Shown piece by piece: positions 55,263 to 64,000 of a stretch of 64,000 nt of DNA. The stretch is from Amycolatopsis sp. FDAARGOS 1241 (GTDB taxonomy: Bacteria > Actinomycetota > Actinomycetes > Mycobacteriales > Pseudonocardiaceae). The notes beneath the pieces were generated by a model. It had not been told where the DNA came from. It was given only the letters and a program-made list of their open reading frames with translations, and made no database searches. Position 1 is the first letter of the stretch. The number at the start of each line of letters is the position of its first letter. The translations under genes were made by a program, and so were the position numbers. The stretch is from the NCBI RefSeq assembly GCF_016889705.1, contig NZ_CP069526.1, forward strand, positions 806,001-870,000, written 5' to 3'.

Positions 55263-56018
55263 TCAGCCGGTTTTCGAGGTGATCCAGGGGGCGTAGGCGA
55301 CCACCGACGTGTAGATGGATGGTGCCGTCGCGCAGGTGGGGGAGGCGTTGCCGGGGCGGCTGGTCAGGCCGATGAGGGTCCAGTGGTCGCCGTCGCGGGT
55401 GAGTTCTGGGGAGCCGGAGTCGCCGTAGCAGGAGCCGGCCGTGCCGTGGGGGTTGTCGGTGCAGAGTTCGGCGGTGCCGTCGAAGTTGGCGGTGCAGCGG
55501 GAGCCTTCGACGAGCTGCGTGTCGAGTTGCTGCAACGACTTTGACGGGTCACCGCAGCCGGGGGTGGGGCAGGTTTGGCCCCAGCCCAGGACGCGGGTGG
55601 CGGTGCCCGGCGCGGCGGCGGCGCCGAGGGCGATGGGAGCCGCCTTGGCGGGGGCGGGCAAGCGCACCAGCGCGATGTCGCCGGTTTGCGTCGAGGAGTT
55701 GAAGTGCGGGTTGAGCACGATCTCCTTGGGCTGGGCCGTCTCGCCGCCCGAGTCGCTGTCGTTGGTGCCCAAGCGGAACGCGAGCGTCGCGGGGTCCTTT
55801 CCGGACACACAGTGCGCGGCGGTGACGACCCAGGTCGGCGAGATCAGCGCACCGGCGCAGAAGAGCGCGCCCGACGCGGTGTGCAGGGACACCGCGAACG
55901 GGTACGGCTCGTCCGCGTCGGTGCCGCCGACGATCACGGGCCCGGCGGTCGCGATTCCGGTGGCGAGCGCTGCGGTGGCGAAGATCGTCAGCAGCAGCGC
56001 GAGCGACCGCTTGGGCAC
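55263..56018 (-). CDS. Secreted trypsin-like serine protease (S1)
   Basis: A 251-residue secreted protease. The signal peptide (about 1-26, LALLLTIFATAALATGIATA) leads to a chymotrypsin-fold domain starting at VIVGGTDADEPYPFAVSLHT. The catalytic triad is His69 in VVTAAHCVSG, Asp114 in TGDIALVRL and Ser201 in CYGDSGSPEL. Cys pairs fit the usual disulfides. The activation site lies only a few residues after the signal peptide. It is 16 bp downstream of glpX on the same strand and may be co-transcribed, an accessory insertion in the conserved order. Confidence 0.93.
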   Translation of the reverse strand: MPKRSLALLLTIFATAALATGIATAGPVIVGGTDADEPYPFAVSLHTASGALFCAGALISPTWVVTAAHCVSGKDPATLAFRLGTNDSDSGGETAQPKEIVLNPHFNSSTQTGDIALVRLPAPAKAAPIALGAAAAPGTATRVLGWGQTCPTPGCGDPSKSLQQLDTQLVEGSRCTANFDGTAELCTDNPHGTAGSCYGDSGSPELTRDGDHWTLIGLTSRPGNASPTCATAPSIYTSVVAYAPWITSKTG

Positions 56019-56034
56019 CGGATGACTCCTCGGG

Positions 56035-57090
56035 TCAGGGCAGGGGCGGGACGATGTCGTCGTCCTCGCGCAGTTCGAAGTTGCCGTCGAAGTTCACGGA
56101 CGAGTACGCCCGCAGCTTCTCCAGCCGGTGGTAGCCGTCGATCATTCTGACGGTCCCGGACTTCGACCGCATCACGATCGACTGCGTGGTGGCGCCGCCG
56201 GCGCGGTAGTGCACACCGCGCAGCAGGTCGCCGTCGGTGACCCCGGTGGCGCAGAAGAACACGTTGTCGCCGCGGACGAGGTCGTCGTTGGTGAGCACCC
56301 GGTCCAGGTCGTGTCCAGCGGCCAGCGCCTTCTCGCGCTCGGCCTCGTCCTTCGGCCACAGCCGGCCCTGCAGCTCACCGCCGAGGCACTTCATCGCGCA
56401 CGCGGCGATGATGCCCTCGGGCGTGCCGCCGATCCCGAGCAGCATGTCGACACCCGTCGACGGGCGCGCCGCCGCGATGGCCCCCGCCACGTCGCCGTCG
56501 GAGATGAACCGGATGCGGGCGCCCGCCTCCCGGACCTCCTTGACGAGCTGCTCGTGGCGCGGCCGGTCGAGGATGCAGACGGTCACGTCGCCCACGCTGG
56601 AGTTCTTCGCCCTCGCCACGCGCCGGATGTTCTCGTCGATCGGCGCGGCCAGGTCCACCTTGCCGGCGGCGTCGGGGCCGACGGCCAGCTTCTCCATGTA
56701 GAACACGGCCGACGGGTCGAACATCGCCCCGCGCTCGGCCACGGCCAGCACGGCCAGCGCGTTGGGCATGCCCTTGGCCATCAGGGTGGTGCCGTCGACG
56801 GGGTCGACCGCGACGTCGCAGTCGGGGCCGTCGCCGTTGCCCACCTCTTCGCCGTTGAACAGCATCGGGGCTTCGTCCTTCTCGCCCTCGCCGATCACGA
56901 CGACACCCCGCATCGACACGGTCGACACGAGCTGGCGCATCGCGTCGACGGCCGCGCCGTCGCCACCGATCTTGTCGCCGCGCCCGACCCAGCGGCCGGC
57001 GGCCATCGCCGCGGCTTCGGTCACGCGGACCAATTCCATGGCGAGGTTGCGGTCGGGTGCTTCGCGTCGTGGGTCACTGACGGTGCTCAT
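56035..57090 (-). CDS. glpX: Fructose-1,6-bisphosphatase class II
   Basis: A 351-residue metal-dependent phosphatase of gluconeogenesis. Signatures: [39 protein letters not shown], the metal-binding [40 protein letters not shown] and [20 protein letters not shown]. Actinobacteria generally rely on this class. ATG 57090 gives [20 protein letters not shown]. It lies 88 bp downstream of xseB on the same strand. Confidence 0.96.
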   Translation of the reverse strand: MSTVSDPRREAPDRNLAMELVRVTEAAAMAAGRWVGRGDKIGGDGAAVDAMRQLVSTVSMRGVVVIGEGEKDEAPMLFNGEEVGNGDGPDCDVAVDPVDGTTLMAKGMPNALAVLAVAERGAMFDPSAVFYMEKLAVGPDAAGKVDLAAPIDENIRRVARAKNSSVGDVTVCILDRPRHEQLVKEVREAGARIRFISDGDVAGAIAAARPSTGVDMLLGIGGTPEGIIAACAMKCLGGELQGRLWPKDEAEREKALAAGHDLDRVLTNDDLVRGDNVFFCATGVTDGDLLRGVHYRAGGATTQSIVMRSKSGTVRMIDGYHRLEKLRAYSSVNFDGNFELREDDDIVPPLP

Positions 57091-57178
57091 GCGGGCCTCC
57101 CGGATCGCTGAACTCGGCGGGAGAACAGTCTCTCAGATGTCCGCGTCACCTGACCGATTCAGTTGCGCATGGTGCACA

Positions 57179-57406
57179 TCACTGTGCGTCGTCGTTCTCC
57201 ACAGACGCCAGGGCGGCCTCGATCCGTTCGCGTGCGCCCTCGAGGTGGCGCTCGCAGACCTTCGCGAGCTCCTCGCCCTTCTCCCACAGCTCGAGCGACT
57301 GCTCGAGGGACAAGCCGCCCGCCTCGAGCTCCTTGACCACCTCGACCAGCCGGTCGCGCGCCTGCTCGTAACCGAGTCCGGCGGTTTCGCTGCCTGCTTC
57401 GCTCAC
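57179..57406 (-). CDS. xseB: Exodeoxyribonuclease VII small subunit
   Basis: A 75-residue helical hairpin protein: [40 protein letters not shown] and [20 protein letters not shown]. Several copies bind each XseA in exonuclease VII, a single-strand DNA exonuclease. GTG 57406 is the likely start. It is separated from xseA by an unknown gene, unlike the direct xseA-xseB neighbourhood in mycobacteria. Confidence 0.92.
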   Translation of the reverse strand: MSEAGSETAGLGYEQARDRLVEVVKELEAGGLSLEQSLELWEKGEELAKVCERHLEGARERIEAALASVENDDAQ

Positions 57407-57479
57407 GCTCGACGCTCTCCGACCTTCCGATGCACAGGGCTGTCCGCGCACACTACCGCGCCGGGTGCTCCCGGCCAGG

Positions 57480-57941
57480 TCACGGCTGGTGATCGACTCG
57501 GTGGTGCCGGCCGGCGCGCGGGGGCGGCACCACGGCGGCCCGCTGCGTGTCCGGCACCTGGCTGCGCGCCTGCTCCCGGCACACGAGTGCGCTGGCCATC
57601 GCGTTGTCGTAGCCCACGAACGCGAGGGCGAACTCCTGCCCGTCACCCTCCGCGATCGCGTCTTCCAGGTTCTCCTGCGCGCTCGCGACCCGGCGGCGGT
57701 GGCCGGCGCCCTCGGCGAACCACCAGCGCGCGCCGACGTGCACGGACGTCGCTTCCGACAGGCGCCGCAGCTGCGGGCCCAGGTCACGACGGGCGGCGGT
57801 GCCACAGCCGGCGAGCAGGGCCGTCCAGCACTCGGCGGCGGCGCGATCGGTGGCCAGGGCCTGGTTCAGCAGGGGACCGGCGTCGAGCCGGGCGGCGGCG
57901 TCCACGGTGAGCGGGAGGAACGCCGGTGCCCGGTGTGTCAC
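57480..57941 (-). CDS. Unknown protein inserted between xseA and xseB
   Basis: A 153-residue protein read from GTG 57941 ([20 protein letters not shown]). It is mostly alpha-helical, Ala/Arg-rich ([60 protein letters not shown]). The start overlaps the xseA stop by four bases (GTGA), so it is translated from the xseA message, and xseB follows 73 bp later. No named family was recognised. A role in exonuclease VII assembly is possible only by position. Confidence 0.75.
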   Translation of the reverse strand: MTHRAPAFLPLTVDAAARLDAGPLLNQALATDRAAAECWTALLAGCGTAARRDLGPQLRRLSEATSVHVGARWWFAEGAGHRRRVASAQENLEDAIAEGDGQEFALAFVGYDNAMASALVCREQARSQVPDTQRAAVVPPPRAGRHHRVDHQP

Positions 57942-59197
57942 GGCCCGTCTCCTTCCGTCTCTCGCTTCTCGGTGACGGCGTGGACCGCTCCGTCGGCGAC
58001 CCGTACGCGCAGGCGCGCGCCGTCCTCGATCTGGGAGACGGAGCGAAGCACCTGGAGGTTGCCTGTGTCGTCCGTGAACTGCACGACGGCGTAGCCGCGG
58101 GCCATCGTCGCGGCCGGGCCGAGCGCGGTCAGCCGGCCCCGCGCGCTCGCGATCTCGGCCTGGTCCCTCGCGAGCAGGCCGAGCATGGCGCGGCGGCCAC
58201 GTTCGCGGTGCACGTCGACGTCGTCGGAGCGGCGCTGGATCGGGCCGAGCGGGTCGGCCAGCGACGGGCGGCTGCGCAGCTGGGTGAGCAGCCGCGTCTC
58301 GCGGTCGACCCAGCCGTGCAGCGCGCGGCGCCCGCGGTCGCGCATCTGGCGCACTCGGGCGGTCTCCTCGCGCACGTCGGGCACGATGCGCTTGCTCGCG
58401 TCCGTCGGCGTGGAGCAGCGCAGGTCGGCGACGTGGTCGAGCAGCGGTGTGTCCGGTTCGTGCCCGATCGCGCTGACGACGGGGGTGCCCGCGCCCGCGA
58501 CGGCCCGGCACAGCGCCTCGTCGGAGAACGGCAGCAGGTCCTCGACGCTGCCGCCGCCGCGGGCGATCACGATCACGTCGACGTCCGGATCCTTGTCCAG
58601 TGTGGACAGTGCACGGAGGATCTGCGGCACGGCCTGCGGGCCCTGCACGGCCGTGTTGACGACCTTGAACAGCACGTGCGGCCAGCGGGCCTGGGCGTTG
58701 ACGAGCACGTCGCGTTCCGCCGCCGACGCGCGGCCCGTGATGAGCCCGATTCCCCTGGGGAGAAACGGAATCGGGCGTTTGCGTTCGGGTGAGAACAGGC
58801 CTTCGGCGGCCAGCAGCTTGCGCAGCCGTTCGATGCGCGCGAGCAGCTCGCCGATGCCGACGGCGCGGATCTCGTCGGCGCGCAGGCTGAGCGTGCCGCG
58901 GCCGAAGAAGAACGACGGCTTCGCGTGCACGATCACGCGGTCGCCTTCGCGCAGCGGCGTGCCGAGCTCGCGCACCAGCCACATCGGGGCCGTCACGGAC
59001 ATCGACACGTCGGCCGACGGGTCGCGCAGCGTCAGGAACGCCGTCTGCGTGCCGGGGCGCGCGTTGATCTGCGTGACCTGGCCCTCGACCCACACGGCGC
59101 CGAGCCGGTGGATCCAGTCGCCGATCTTGCGCGCGACGGTGCGGACGGGCCAGGGGTGTTCGGCGGTGGTGCTGGGGGTGCCGGGTTCGCTGCTCAC
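57938..59197 (-). CDS. xseA: Exodeoxyribonuclease VII large subunit
   Basis: A 419-residue catalytic subunit. The N-terminal OB domain contains [20 protein letters not shown], followed by the catalytic core with [40 protein letters not shown] and [20 protein letters not shown] and [12 protein letters not shown] helical arm at 260-350 binds XseB. GTG 59197 overlaps the stop of the upstream gene by four bases (GTGA), and its own stop overlaps the next start likewise, so three genes are translationally chained. Confidence 0.95.
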   Translation of the reverse strand: MSSEPGTPSTTAEHPWPVRTVARKIGDWIHRLGAVWVEGQVTQINARPGTQTAFLTLRDPSADVSMSVTAPMWLVRELGTPLREGDRVIVHAKPSFFFGRGTLSLRADEIRAVGIGELLARIERLRKLLAAEGLFSPERKRPIPFLPRGIGLITGRASAAERDVLVNAQARWPHVLFKVVNTAVQGPQAVPQILRALSTLDKDPDVDVIVIARGGGSVEDLLPFSDEALCRAVAGAGTPVVSAIGHEPDTPLLDHVADLRCSTPTDASKRIVPDVREETARVRQMRDRGRRALHGWVDRETRLLTQLRSRPSLADPLGPIQRRSDDVDVHRERGRRAMLGLLARDQAEIASARGRLTALGPAATMARGYAVVQFTDDTGNLQVLRSVSQIEDGARLRVRVADGAVHAVTEKRETEGDGP

Positions 59198-59859
59198 TGG
59201 CCTTCCGCGTCGTCGCCCTGCTGCCCGGCCTCTTCCGCCTTGCGCGCGTTGCCGATCCGGCGCGCGAGCATGCCGACGAACGACGCGCGGTCGGCGTTGG
59301 CCTTCTCGTACTCCAGCAGCTCCTCGAGCTGCGGCACGGTCAGCCGGCGCAGGCGGGCGCGCAGCTGCGGCAGGGTGAGCTCGTCGTAGTTGGCCAGGCT
59401 TGCGGGGCCGCCGCCGGTGCTGTCGTTCTCGCCTTCGGCGTGGTCCTGGGCGAGCGCGCGCTCCTCCTGGGACCAGGGGTCCTCGGTGTCCCCGGCCACT
59501 TCGGTGTCCGGGGTGTCCGTGAGCGGCGGCAGGTTCGGCCGGTGGCCGTTGGCCTGGGGTTCGGGCAGGTCGTCCACCGGCACCAGCGTCGGGCGCGTGG
59601 GCGGCAGGTCGGGCTCGATGTCTTCGTCGAACGTCGCCCAGCTCGGTGTGTCCTCGACCGGGCGCAGGGCCGAGAGGGCGCCGTCGCCCTTGATGGCCAG
59701 TTCGGTGACCTGCTGCTGCACTCGCATCGAGAGCTGGAGGACCTGGCTGACGACGGTCACGGGCAGGCCCGTGATCTGCTTCGGGAGCTCACGAACACGC
59801 TCGGCGGTGGTGACGGCGAGGCCCGCGGCGACCCGGAGGGGGAGCGGGAGTGGCTTCAT
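59194..59859 (-). CDS. Lipid droplet-associated protein (Rv1109c-like)
   Basis: A 221-residue protein. The N-terminal amphipathic part ([60 protein letters not shown]) is followed by an acidic disordered middle and a C-terminal helical hairpin ([40 protein letters not shown]). Homologues next to xseA in mycolic-acid actinobacteria are named lipid droplet-associated proteins. ATG 59859 is used because upstream frame lacks homology. It is the first gene of the xseA operon. Confidence 0.88.
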   Translation of the reverse strand: MKPLPLPLRVAAGLAVTTAERVRELPKQITGLPVTVVSQVLQLSMRVQQQVTELAIKGDGALSALRPVEDTPSWATFDEDIEPDLPPTRPTLVPVDDLPEPQANGHRPNLPPLTDTPDTEVAGDTEDPWSQEERALAQDHAEGENDSTGGGPASLANYDELTLPQLRARLRRLTVPQLEELLEYEKANADRASFVGMLARRIGNARKAEEAGQQGDDAEGQ

Positions 59860-60010
59860 GCCGTCTAGCGTGCCGTATGGGGGCCATCCTGCCCAACCGA
59901 ACGGGTGGGTTGGCCTACCGGACGTGACCCCCGGCACAGCCCGGACGGCCGCCGAGGTCATCCGAAAGAGGACTTCGAAGCGGGTACGGCACAGCCCGTA
60001 CCCTGGAGGC

Positions 60011-61021
60011 ATGACTTCTGCGAGTCCCGGAACCGACCCCGCCGGTACCCCGACGATCACCCGGTCCGGCGCAGCCAAACGCGTGCTGCTCGCGAAACCG
60101 CGCGGCTACTGCGCCGGTGTCGACCGGGCGGTGGTCGCCGTCGAGAAGGCGCTGGAGCTGTACGGCGCGCCGGTGTACGTGCGCAAGGAGATCGTGCACA
60201 ACCGGCACGTCGTCGAAACCCTGCGCGAACGCGGCGCGATCTTCGTCGACGAGACGTCCGAGGTGCCGGAGGGCGCGCTGGTCGTGTTCTCTGCCCACGG
60301 CGTGTCCCCCGCGGTGCACGCGGAGGCGGCGGACCGCAGCCTGCGCACGATCGACGCCACGTGCCCGCTCGTGACGAAGGTGCACAGAGAGGTCAACCGC
60401 TTCGCGAAGGACGATTACGACATCCTGCTCATCGGCCACGAAGGCCACGAGGAGGTCGAGGGCACATCCGGCGAGGCGCCGGACAAGGTTCAGCTCGTTG
60501 ACAAGGCCGAGGACGTCGGCAAGGTCGAGGTGCGCGACCCGTCGAAGGTGATCTGGCTCTCCCAGACCACCCTGTCCGTCGACGAGACGATGGAACGCGT
60601 CGACCAACTCCGTGAACGCTTCCCCGACCTGGCCGACCCGCCCAGCGACGACATCTGCTACGCCACCACCAACCGCCAGGTGGCCGTGAAGGCCATGGCC
60701 CCGGAGTGCGACCTCGTGCTGGTCGTCGGCTCGAAGAACTCGTCGAACTCCAAGCGCCTCGTGGAGGTCGCCCTGAAGGCCGGCGCCCGCGACTCGCACC
60801 TGGTCGACTTCGCGTCGGAGGTCGACGAGGCGTGGCTGTCGGGCGTGTCGACGGTCGGGGTGACCTCAGGTGCTTCCGTGCCGGACGTGCTGGTGATGGA
60901 CCTGCTGTCCTGGCTCGCCGACCGTGGTTACGGCCAGGTGGACGAGGTGACGACGGCGAACGAGAAGATCGCGTTCGCGTTGCCGAAGGAGCTTCGGAAG
61001 GCCACGAAGTCGGGATCCTGA
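60011..61021 (+). CDS. ispH: 4-hydroxy-3-methylbut-2-enyl diphosphate reductase
   Basis: A 336-residue [4Fe-4S] enzyme, last step of the MEP pathway, giving IPP and DMAPP. The three cluster cysteines are Cys34 ([12 protein letters not shown]), Cys118 ([11 protein letters not shown]) and Cys216 ([11 protein letters not shown]). The catalytic HxH region [14 protein letters not shown] and the TSGASVPD motif near the C-terminus are present. ATG 60011 follows ctggagg by 4 bases. It is divergent from the lipid droplet protein gene, as Rv1110 and Rv1109c are. It would supply the precursors used by prenyl synthases such as the one at 35052. Confidence 0.96.
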   Translation: MTSASPGTDPAGTPTITRSGAAKRVLLAKPRGYCAGVDRAVVAVEKALELYGAPVYVRKEIVHNRHVVETLRERGAIFVDETSEVPEGALVVFSAHGVSPAVHAEAADRSLRTIDATCPLVTKVHREVNRFAKDDYDILLIGHEGHEEVEGTSGEAPDKVQLVDKAEDVGKVEVRDPSKVIWLSQTTLSVDETMERVDQLRERFPDLADPPSDDICYATTNRQVAVKAMAPECDLVLVVGSKNSSNSKRLVEVALKAGARDSHLVDFASEVDEAWLSGVSTVGVTSGASVPDVLVMDLLSWLADRGYGQVDEVTTANEKIAFALPKELRKATKSGS

Positions 61022-61032
61022 CTCCCGCTTGC

Positions 61033-61074
61033 CCCGCGGCGGTCGCTGTTGCTCGGCGGCCGTCGCGGGTTTTT
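61033..61074 (+). terminator. ispH intrinsic terminator
   Basis: A 14-bp stem with two mismatches (61033-61046 with 61056-61069) followed by ttttt and a T-rich tail. Confidence 0.85.
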
Positions 61075-61299
61075 GTTCTTGGCCGGTGCGATTGCGGCTG
61101 ACCGCTGTGCGGCCGGGGCCGCTGGCTGGGCTGGGGCGGCTGGGCTCTGCGCTTGACGGACGAGGGTGTTGTCCTGGTCAGGGGCCTGATCGGCGAGGGT
61201 TCCTCATCGCGTGATCGCCGGTAGAGCGCAGGGGGCCGGACGCACCCGCGGGGGTGGTCGCTGGTGCCACACTGGGCGATGTGCGATTGAGCCCGCTCA
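61075..61299. other. Intergenic stretch between ispH and the repeat array
   Basis: GC-rich sequence without a recognisable gene or strong hairpin. It may be a decayed extension of the array that follows. Confidence 0.35.
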
Positions 61300-61790
61300 T
61301 GGCTTTTGCCGGCGGGTGAGCGCTCGTGGCCATGTGCTGGGGTTGCGTGGCGGCGGGTTGGTAGGTGGCACTTCGCGCGCTGGTGCGTTGGTGTCCGGGG
61401 TGGGATCGGGCGGTGTCCCATTTTGAGTCTGGTCGCAGCTTTTGCTGGTGGGTGGGGGTTCTTGGCTATGTGCTGCGGGTTCCGTTGTGGCGGGCTCGCG
61501 CTGGCGCGTTGGTGTCCGGCGCGGGGCCGGGCGGTGTGCGGTTGAGTGTGCTCGTGGCTTTCGCCGGCGGGCGAGCGCTCGTGGCCATGTGCTGGGGTTG
61601 CGTGGCGGCGGGTTGGTAGGTGGCACTTCGCGCGCCGACGCGTTGGTGTCCGCATTGCGATCGGGCGGTGTGCGGTTGAGTGTGCTCGTGGCTTTCGCCG
61701 GCGGGCGAGCGCTCGTGGCCATGTGCTGGGGTTGCGTGGCGGCGGGTTGGTACGCGCACTTCGCGCGCGCCTCGGCGTCCGGGCTGTGAG
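61300..61790. repeat. Tandem-repeat array, about 4 units of 128-134 bp
   Basis: Units carry the core cgctcgtggccatgtgctgg, then gttgcgtggcggcgggttgg, taggtggcacttcgcgcgc and gcgttggtgtccg. Clear unit starts are 61320, 61576 and 61710, with a diverged one near 61448. The last two units are nearly identical over more than 100 bp, pointing to recent duplication. It is non-coding, between ispH and the convergent DUF6542-like gene. Confidence 0.8.
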
Positions 61791-61871
61791 GGGCGAACGT
61801 GCTGTTCTCGTCGAGTGCGTTTCCGACTGCCCCTGTTGTCCGTTTGTTCCCCGCGGTGCGGGTGGACGTGG

Positions 61872-61908
61872 CGAAGGCCGCCGGTCCGGGTGGGATCGGC
61901 GGCCTTCG
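61872..61908. terminator. Terminator between array and DUF6542-like gene
   Basis: An 11-bp perfect stem (61872-61882 with 61898-61908), 13 bp beyond the stop of the minus-strand gene. Confidence 0.8.
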
Positions 61909-61920
61909 TGGTGTCGGGGG

Positions 61921-62814
61921 TCAGCCTTCGTCGTCCCAGGGGCGGGGGCGGCGGGGTGGCTCGCGGCGCGGTGGGCGCGGGCGGCCGGGCGGCGGTTCGT
62001 CGCCGCGGGGGCGGCGGCGGGGTGGGGGCGCGTCGCCGCGGGGTTCGCCGCGGCGACGGGGGTCGCCGTCCGCCGGGGGGCGTGGGCGGCGGCCGTCGGG
62101 CGGCGGCTTGCGGGTGGCGCGCGGGTCGCGGTCGGCCGGGTCGCGGCGGGGGCGGCCGCCGGGGTCCGCGGGCGGACGCGGGCGCCGCGGCGGCGGGGCG
62201 TCGAGGTCCCGGTCGCGCGGCGGGCGGCGGCCACCGGCAGGCGGCGGCGCCTGGCCCGGCCGGCCCGACCCCGGCGGCCGGGTGCGCGCTCGCGCGGGGG
62301 GTTCGTCGCCGTCGTCACGGGGGCGTTTGCCGTCCTTGAGCTTCACGGCGGCGTTGGGGTCGCGTTCGCGGAAAATGCGGAAGAAGCCGAACAGGAGCGT
62401 GACGCCGGTGGTGACCGCCATCGTCGGAAAGCCGTTGATCAGCGGCGTGCCGATGTTCAGCAGCTTCGACAGGGTGTCGCTGCCGGAGCCGGAGCCGCCG
62501 GTCACGAGGATCACACCGGGCACCGTGACGGCCAGCACCAGCGGCGGCTGGACCATCGGCCCGAACAGTGCGCGTCTCTGAACCGCGCCGACCGCGATCA
62601 CGGCCCCGAGGAAGTAGCCCGCCTTGAAGACGAAATCGAGGCTGCCCTTGGTCTTCTCGTCGATGATGGCGCCGAGCACGGCCAGGCCGAAGCCCACGAG
62701 GACGGCCGCCCACCAGGGCAGCCCCCGCCTCTCGCCGACGACGAGACGCTCGTCCCAGGGCACGGTGGCGTCTTCGGCATCAGGATCGCTCTGGCGATCG
62801 CGTATCGCGGTCAC
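61921..62814 (-). CDS. DUF6542-like membrane protein with Arg/Pro-rich tail (Rv1111c-like)
   Basis: A 297-residue protein. After a short acidic N-terminus come about four membrane helices (LPWWAAVLVGFGLAVLGAII, DFVFKAGYFLGAVIAVGAVQ, VQPPLVLAVTVPGVILVTGG, TMAVTTGVTLLFGFFRIFRE), then a 140-residue basic tail of RRPRPPADPGGRP and PPPRRRPRGDEPPP units that is probably disordered and cytoplasmic. GTG 62814 is the likely start. Place next to ispH corresponds to Rv1111c. No function is known. Confidence 0.85.
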   Translation of the reverse strand: MTAIRDRQSDPDAEDATVPWDERLVVGERRGLPWWAAVLVGFGLAVLGAIIDEKTKGSLDFVFKAGYFLGAVIAVGAVQRRALFGPMVQPPLVLAVTVPGVILVTGGSGSGSDTLSKLLNIGTPLINGFPTMAVTTGVTLLFGFFRIFRERDPNAAVKLKDGKRPRDDGDEPPARARTRPPGSGRPGQAPPPAGGRRPPRDRDLDAPPPRRPRPPADPGGRPRRDPADRDPRATRKPPPDGRRPRPPADGDPRRRGEPRGDAPPPRRRPRGDEPPPGRPRPPRREPPRRPRPWDDEG

Positions 62815-63420
62815 GAGGCAACACCGTAGCTCGTACTTGTCACGATCTTGCCGCCACTGCCGAAGACTGCCCTGACCAGCCACCCGGCAGCGTGACGCGG
62901 GTTGCCGCCGGACGGAACACGGGCGGTCTCGGGGGCTGCCCGCGCCCGGCCCGGGGAAGGCGAGTGGTCTGGTCACCTGACCTGCGAATACGAACCGGTG
63001 GTCTGGTCCGCGAACCGCTCCTCCTTCGCGCGGCTGGCTGCTCGATCGGCAGCCGGGCGAGCTTCGCGGTCATGAATCCGGAACGTTCCCGCTACCCGGA
63101 AGCATGACTGAACCTCACTCTGACCTCACCAAATGTCGGGCACCACGCGGGCACCATCTGCCTCACCGGCACCGTTGGCACCACACACCGTGACCGGCCA
63201 ATCGCCGTCGCCTCCTCCACGCTCGTGCCGATGCGGTGGGGAGGGCACGCCGCCGAGTTCCACTGGGTGCTTGCTGCTGCGAGCCCGGCTCGGGCGGCGA
63301 GATTGCGTTGCCCGGCGGTGTGAAAAGAAATCGGCAGGCACTGGGCGAGCGGTAACGCAGCGTTGCCAAGGTGCGGCGCGGCCTGGGCCGGTTGGCGCCG
63401 GTCTGCTGCCGCTGGGTCGC
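62815..63420. other. Intergenic region without a confident gene
   Basis: Several open frames cross it on both strands, but none gives family-like sequence. A 29-codon frame from ATG 63105 (MTEPHSDLTKCRAPRGHHLP) ends early and is probably chance. The DUF6542-like gene's promoter should lie at the left end. Confidence 0.4.
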
Positions 63421-64000
63421 GTCTGCCGGAGCGGTGATCGGCCGACCGCCCCTCGTCGGGCCTCCGAGACGGGGGCTGTGCGCTGGTCCGTCGGACCGGG
63501 TGCCGGTCTGCTGCCGCGGGGTCCGTGCCGGGTCGCGTCTGCCGGAGCGGTGATCGGCCGACCGCCCCTCGTCCGGACCCCGAGGCCGAGGCGTGTGTTG
63601 GTCCGTCGGGCAAGGTACAGGTCTGCCGTCGCAGGGTCGGTGCCGCCTCACGTCCGCCCGAGTGGTGATCGGCCGACCGGCCAGCGCGTCTCGGCCGGGC
63701 TGGGCGCCGGTTCTTCGGACCGCGCGGCGGTCTGCCATCCCGGGGATTGATGTCGCGTTTGTGAGGTGCTCCGCCGACCGGCCCGGTCGGATTGCCCGAG
63801 GCCGGGTTGTGAACCGGTCCTTCGGGCCGGGTGCGGTCTGCTGCCGCAGTTTCCATGTCGCCTCACGTCTGCCCGAGCGGTGATCGGGCGGCCGGTTTGA
63901 CTGTTCGAGGCCGGGCTGTGTGTTGGTCCGTCGGGCCGGGTGGCGGTGTGCTGTCGCAGGACCCGTGCCGGGTCGGGTCGGCTGAGCGGTGCTCCGCCGA
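63421..64000. repeat. Tandem-repeat array, at least 5-6 units of 98-117 bp, cut by the window edge
   Basis: Unit markers gtgatcggccgacc or the variant ggtgctccgccgac fall near 63434, 63550, 63665, 63763, 63880 and 63985. Between them lie conserved cgtgtgttggtccgtcgggc-like and ggtctgctgccgcggggtcc-like blocks. Non-coding in all frames as judged by composition. The array runs off the end of the window. Confidence 0.75.

Noticed and set aside
63092..63856. A 254-residue minus-strand protein
   Set aside because: Most of the frame is repeat-array sequence, with Arg/Pro/Thr-rich composition and no domain signal.

Overview
The window is GC-rich (about 70% or more), with many GTG and TTG starts. 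It carries a mycothiol conjugate amidase gene (mca), so it comes from a mycothiol-producing actinomycete. Gene content, Gln/Pro/Gly-rich membrane proteins and a type VII secretion (T7SS/ESX) toxin locus suggest a Pseudonocardiaceae genome such as Amycolatopsis; the genus is an inference. The backbone follows the order recalled for Mycobacterium tuberculosis Rv1074c to Rv1111c: thiolase, cystathionine beta-synthase, Pra-like protein, metB, greA, DUF4307, mca, Rv1083-like, Rv1084-like, TrhA, short-chain prenyl synthase, phoH2, fumarase, glpX, xseB, xseA, Rv1109c-like, ispH and an Rv1111c-like protein.

Layout. 0.3-9.9 kb: thiolase, pentapeptide-like membrane protein, the transsulfuration pair cbs and metB, and three Q/P/G-rich membrane proteins, interrupted by a 1-kb non-coding tandem-repeat array (5.9-6.9 kb). 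10.2-11.8 kb: a small membrane protein and threonine dehydratase. 11.8-19.9 kb: an accessory T7SS polymorphic-toxin operon on the minus strand (YbaB/EbfC-like, EspC-like, a 1618-residue toxin with a C-terminal nuclease-like domain, then three paralogous immunity-like proteins). 20.2-23.4 kb: hpd divergent from an Lrp/AsnC regulator, a metallo-beta-lactamase (MBL) protein and greA. 23.6-28.1 kb: DUF4307, mca, Rv1083-like, a thioredoxin-fold protein and a possible regulator.

28.1-34.3 kb is a scarred stretch. It holds a repeat-like intergenic region and a broken membrane-anchored gene. A flavin acyl-CoA oxidase/dehydrogenase is intact. An AraC gene is frameshifted and interrupted by an antisense LuxR fragment, and an MBL gene is frameshifted. 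A small membrane-protein island is bounded by a 36-bp duplication of the 3' end of trhA. 34.3-38.2 kb returns to the backbone (trhA, prenyl synthase, secreted small protein, phoH2 with a structured-looking leader). 38.3-52.2 kb is mostly accessory: guaB1, DUF309, two XRE-regulator/enzyme pairs, a decayed Old Yellow Enzyme gene, a MarR/VOC/maleylacetate-reductase-like cluster, an S53 protease and an ATP-dependent DNA ligase. 52.4-62.8 kb carries fumC, a flavoprotein, a trypsin-like protease, glpX, a translationally coupled Rv1109c-like/xseA/unknown/xseB operon, ispH and a DUF6542-like protein. Two further tandem-repeat arrays lie at 61.3-61.8 kb and from 63.4 kb to the window edge.

Functional links. 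CBS and MetB form the transsulfuration link. Mca handles mycothiol S-conjugates. GlpX and FumC serve gluconeogenesis and the TCA cycle. IspH and the prenyl synthase sit at the two ends of isoprenoid supply. XseA and XseB form exonuclease VII. No tRNA, rRNA, transposase, integrase or CRISPR array was seen.
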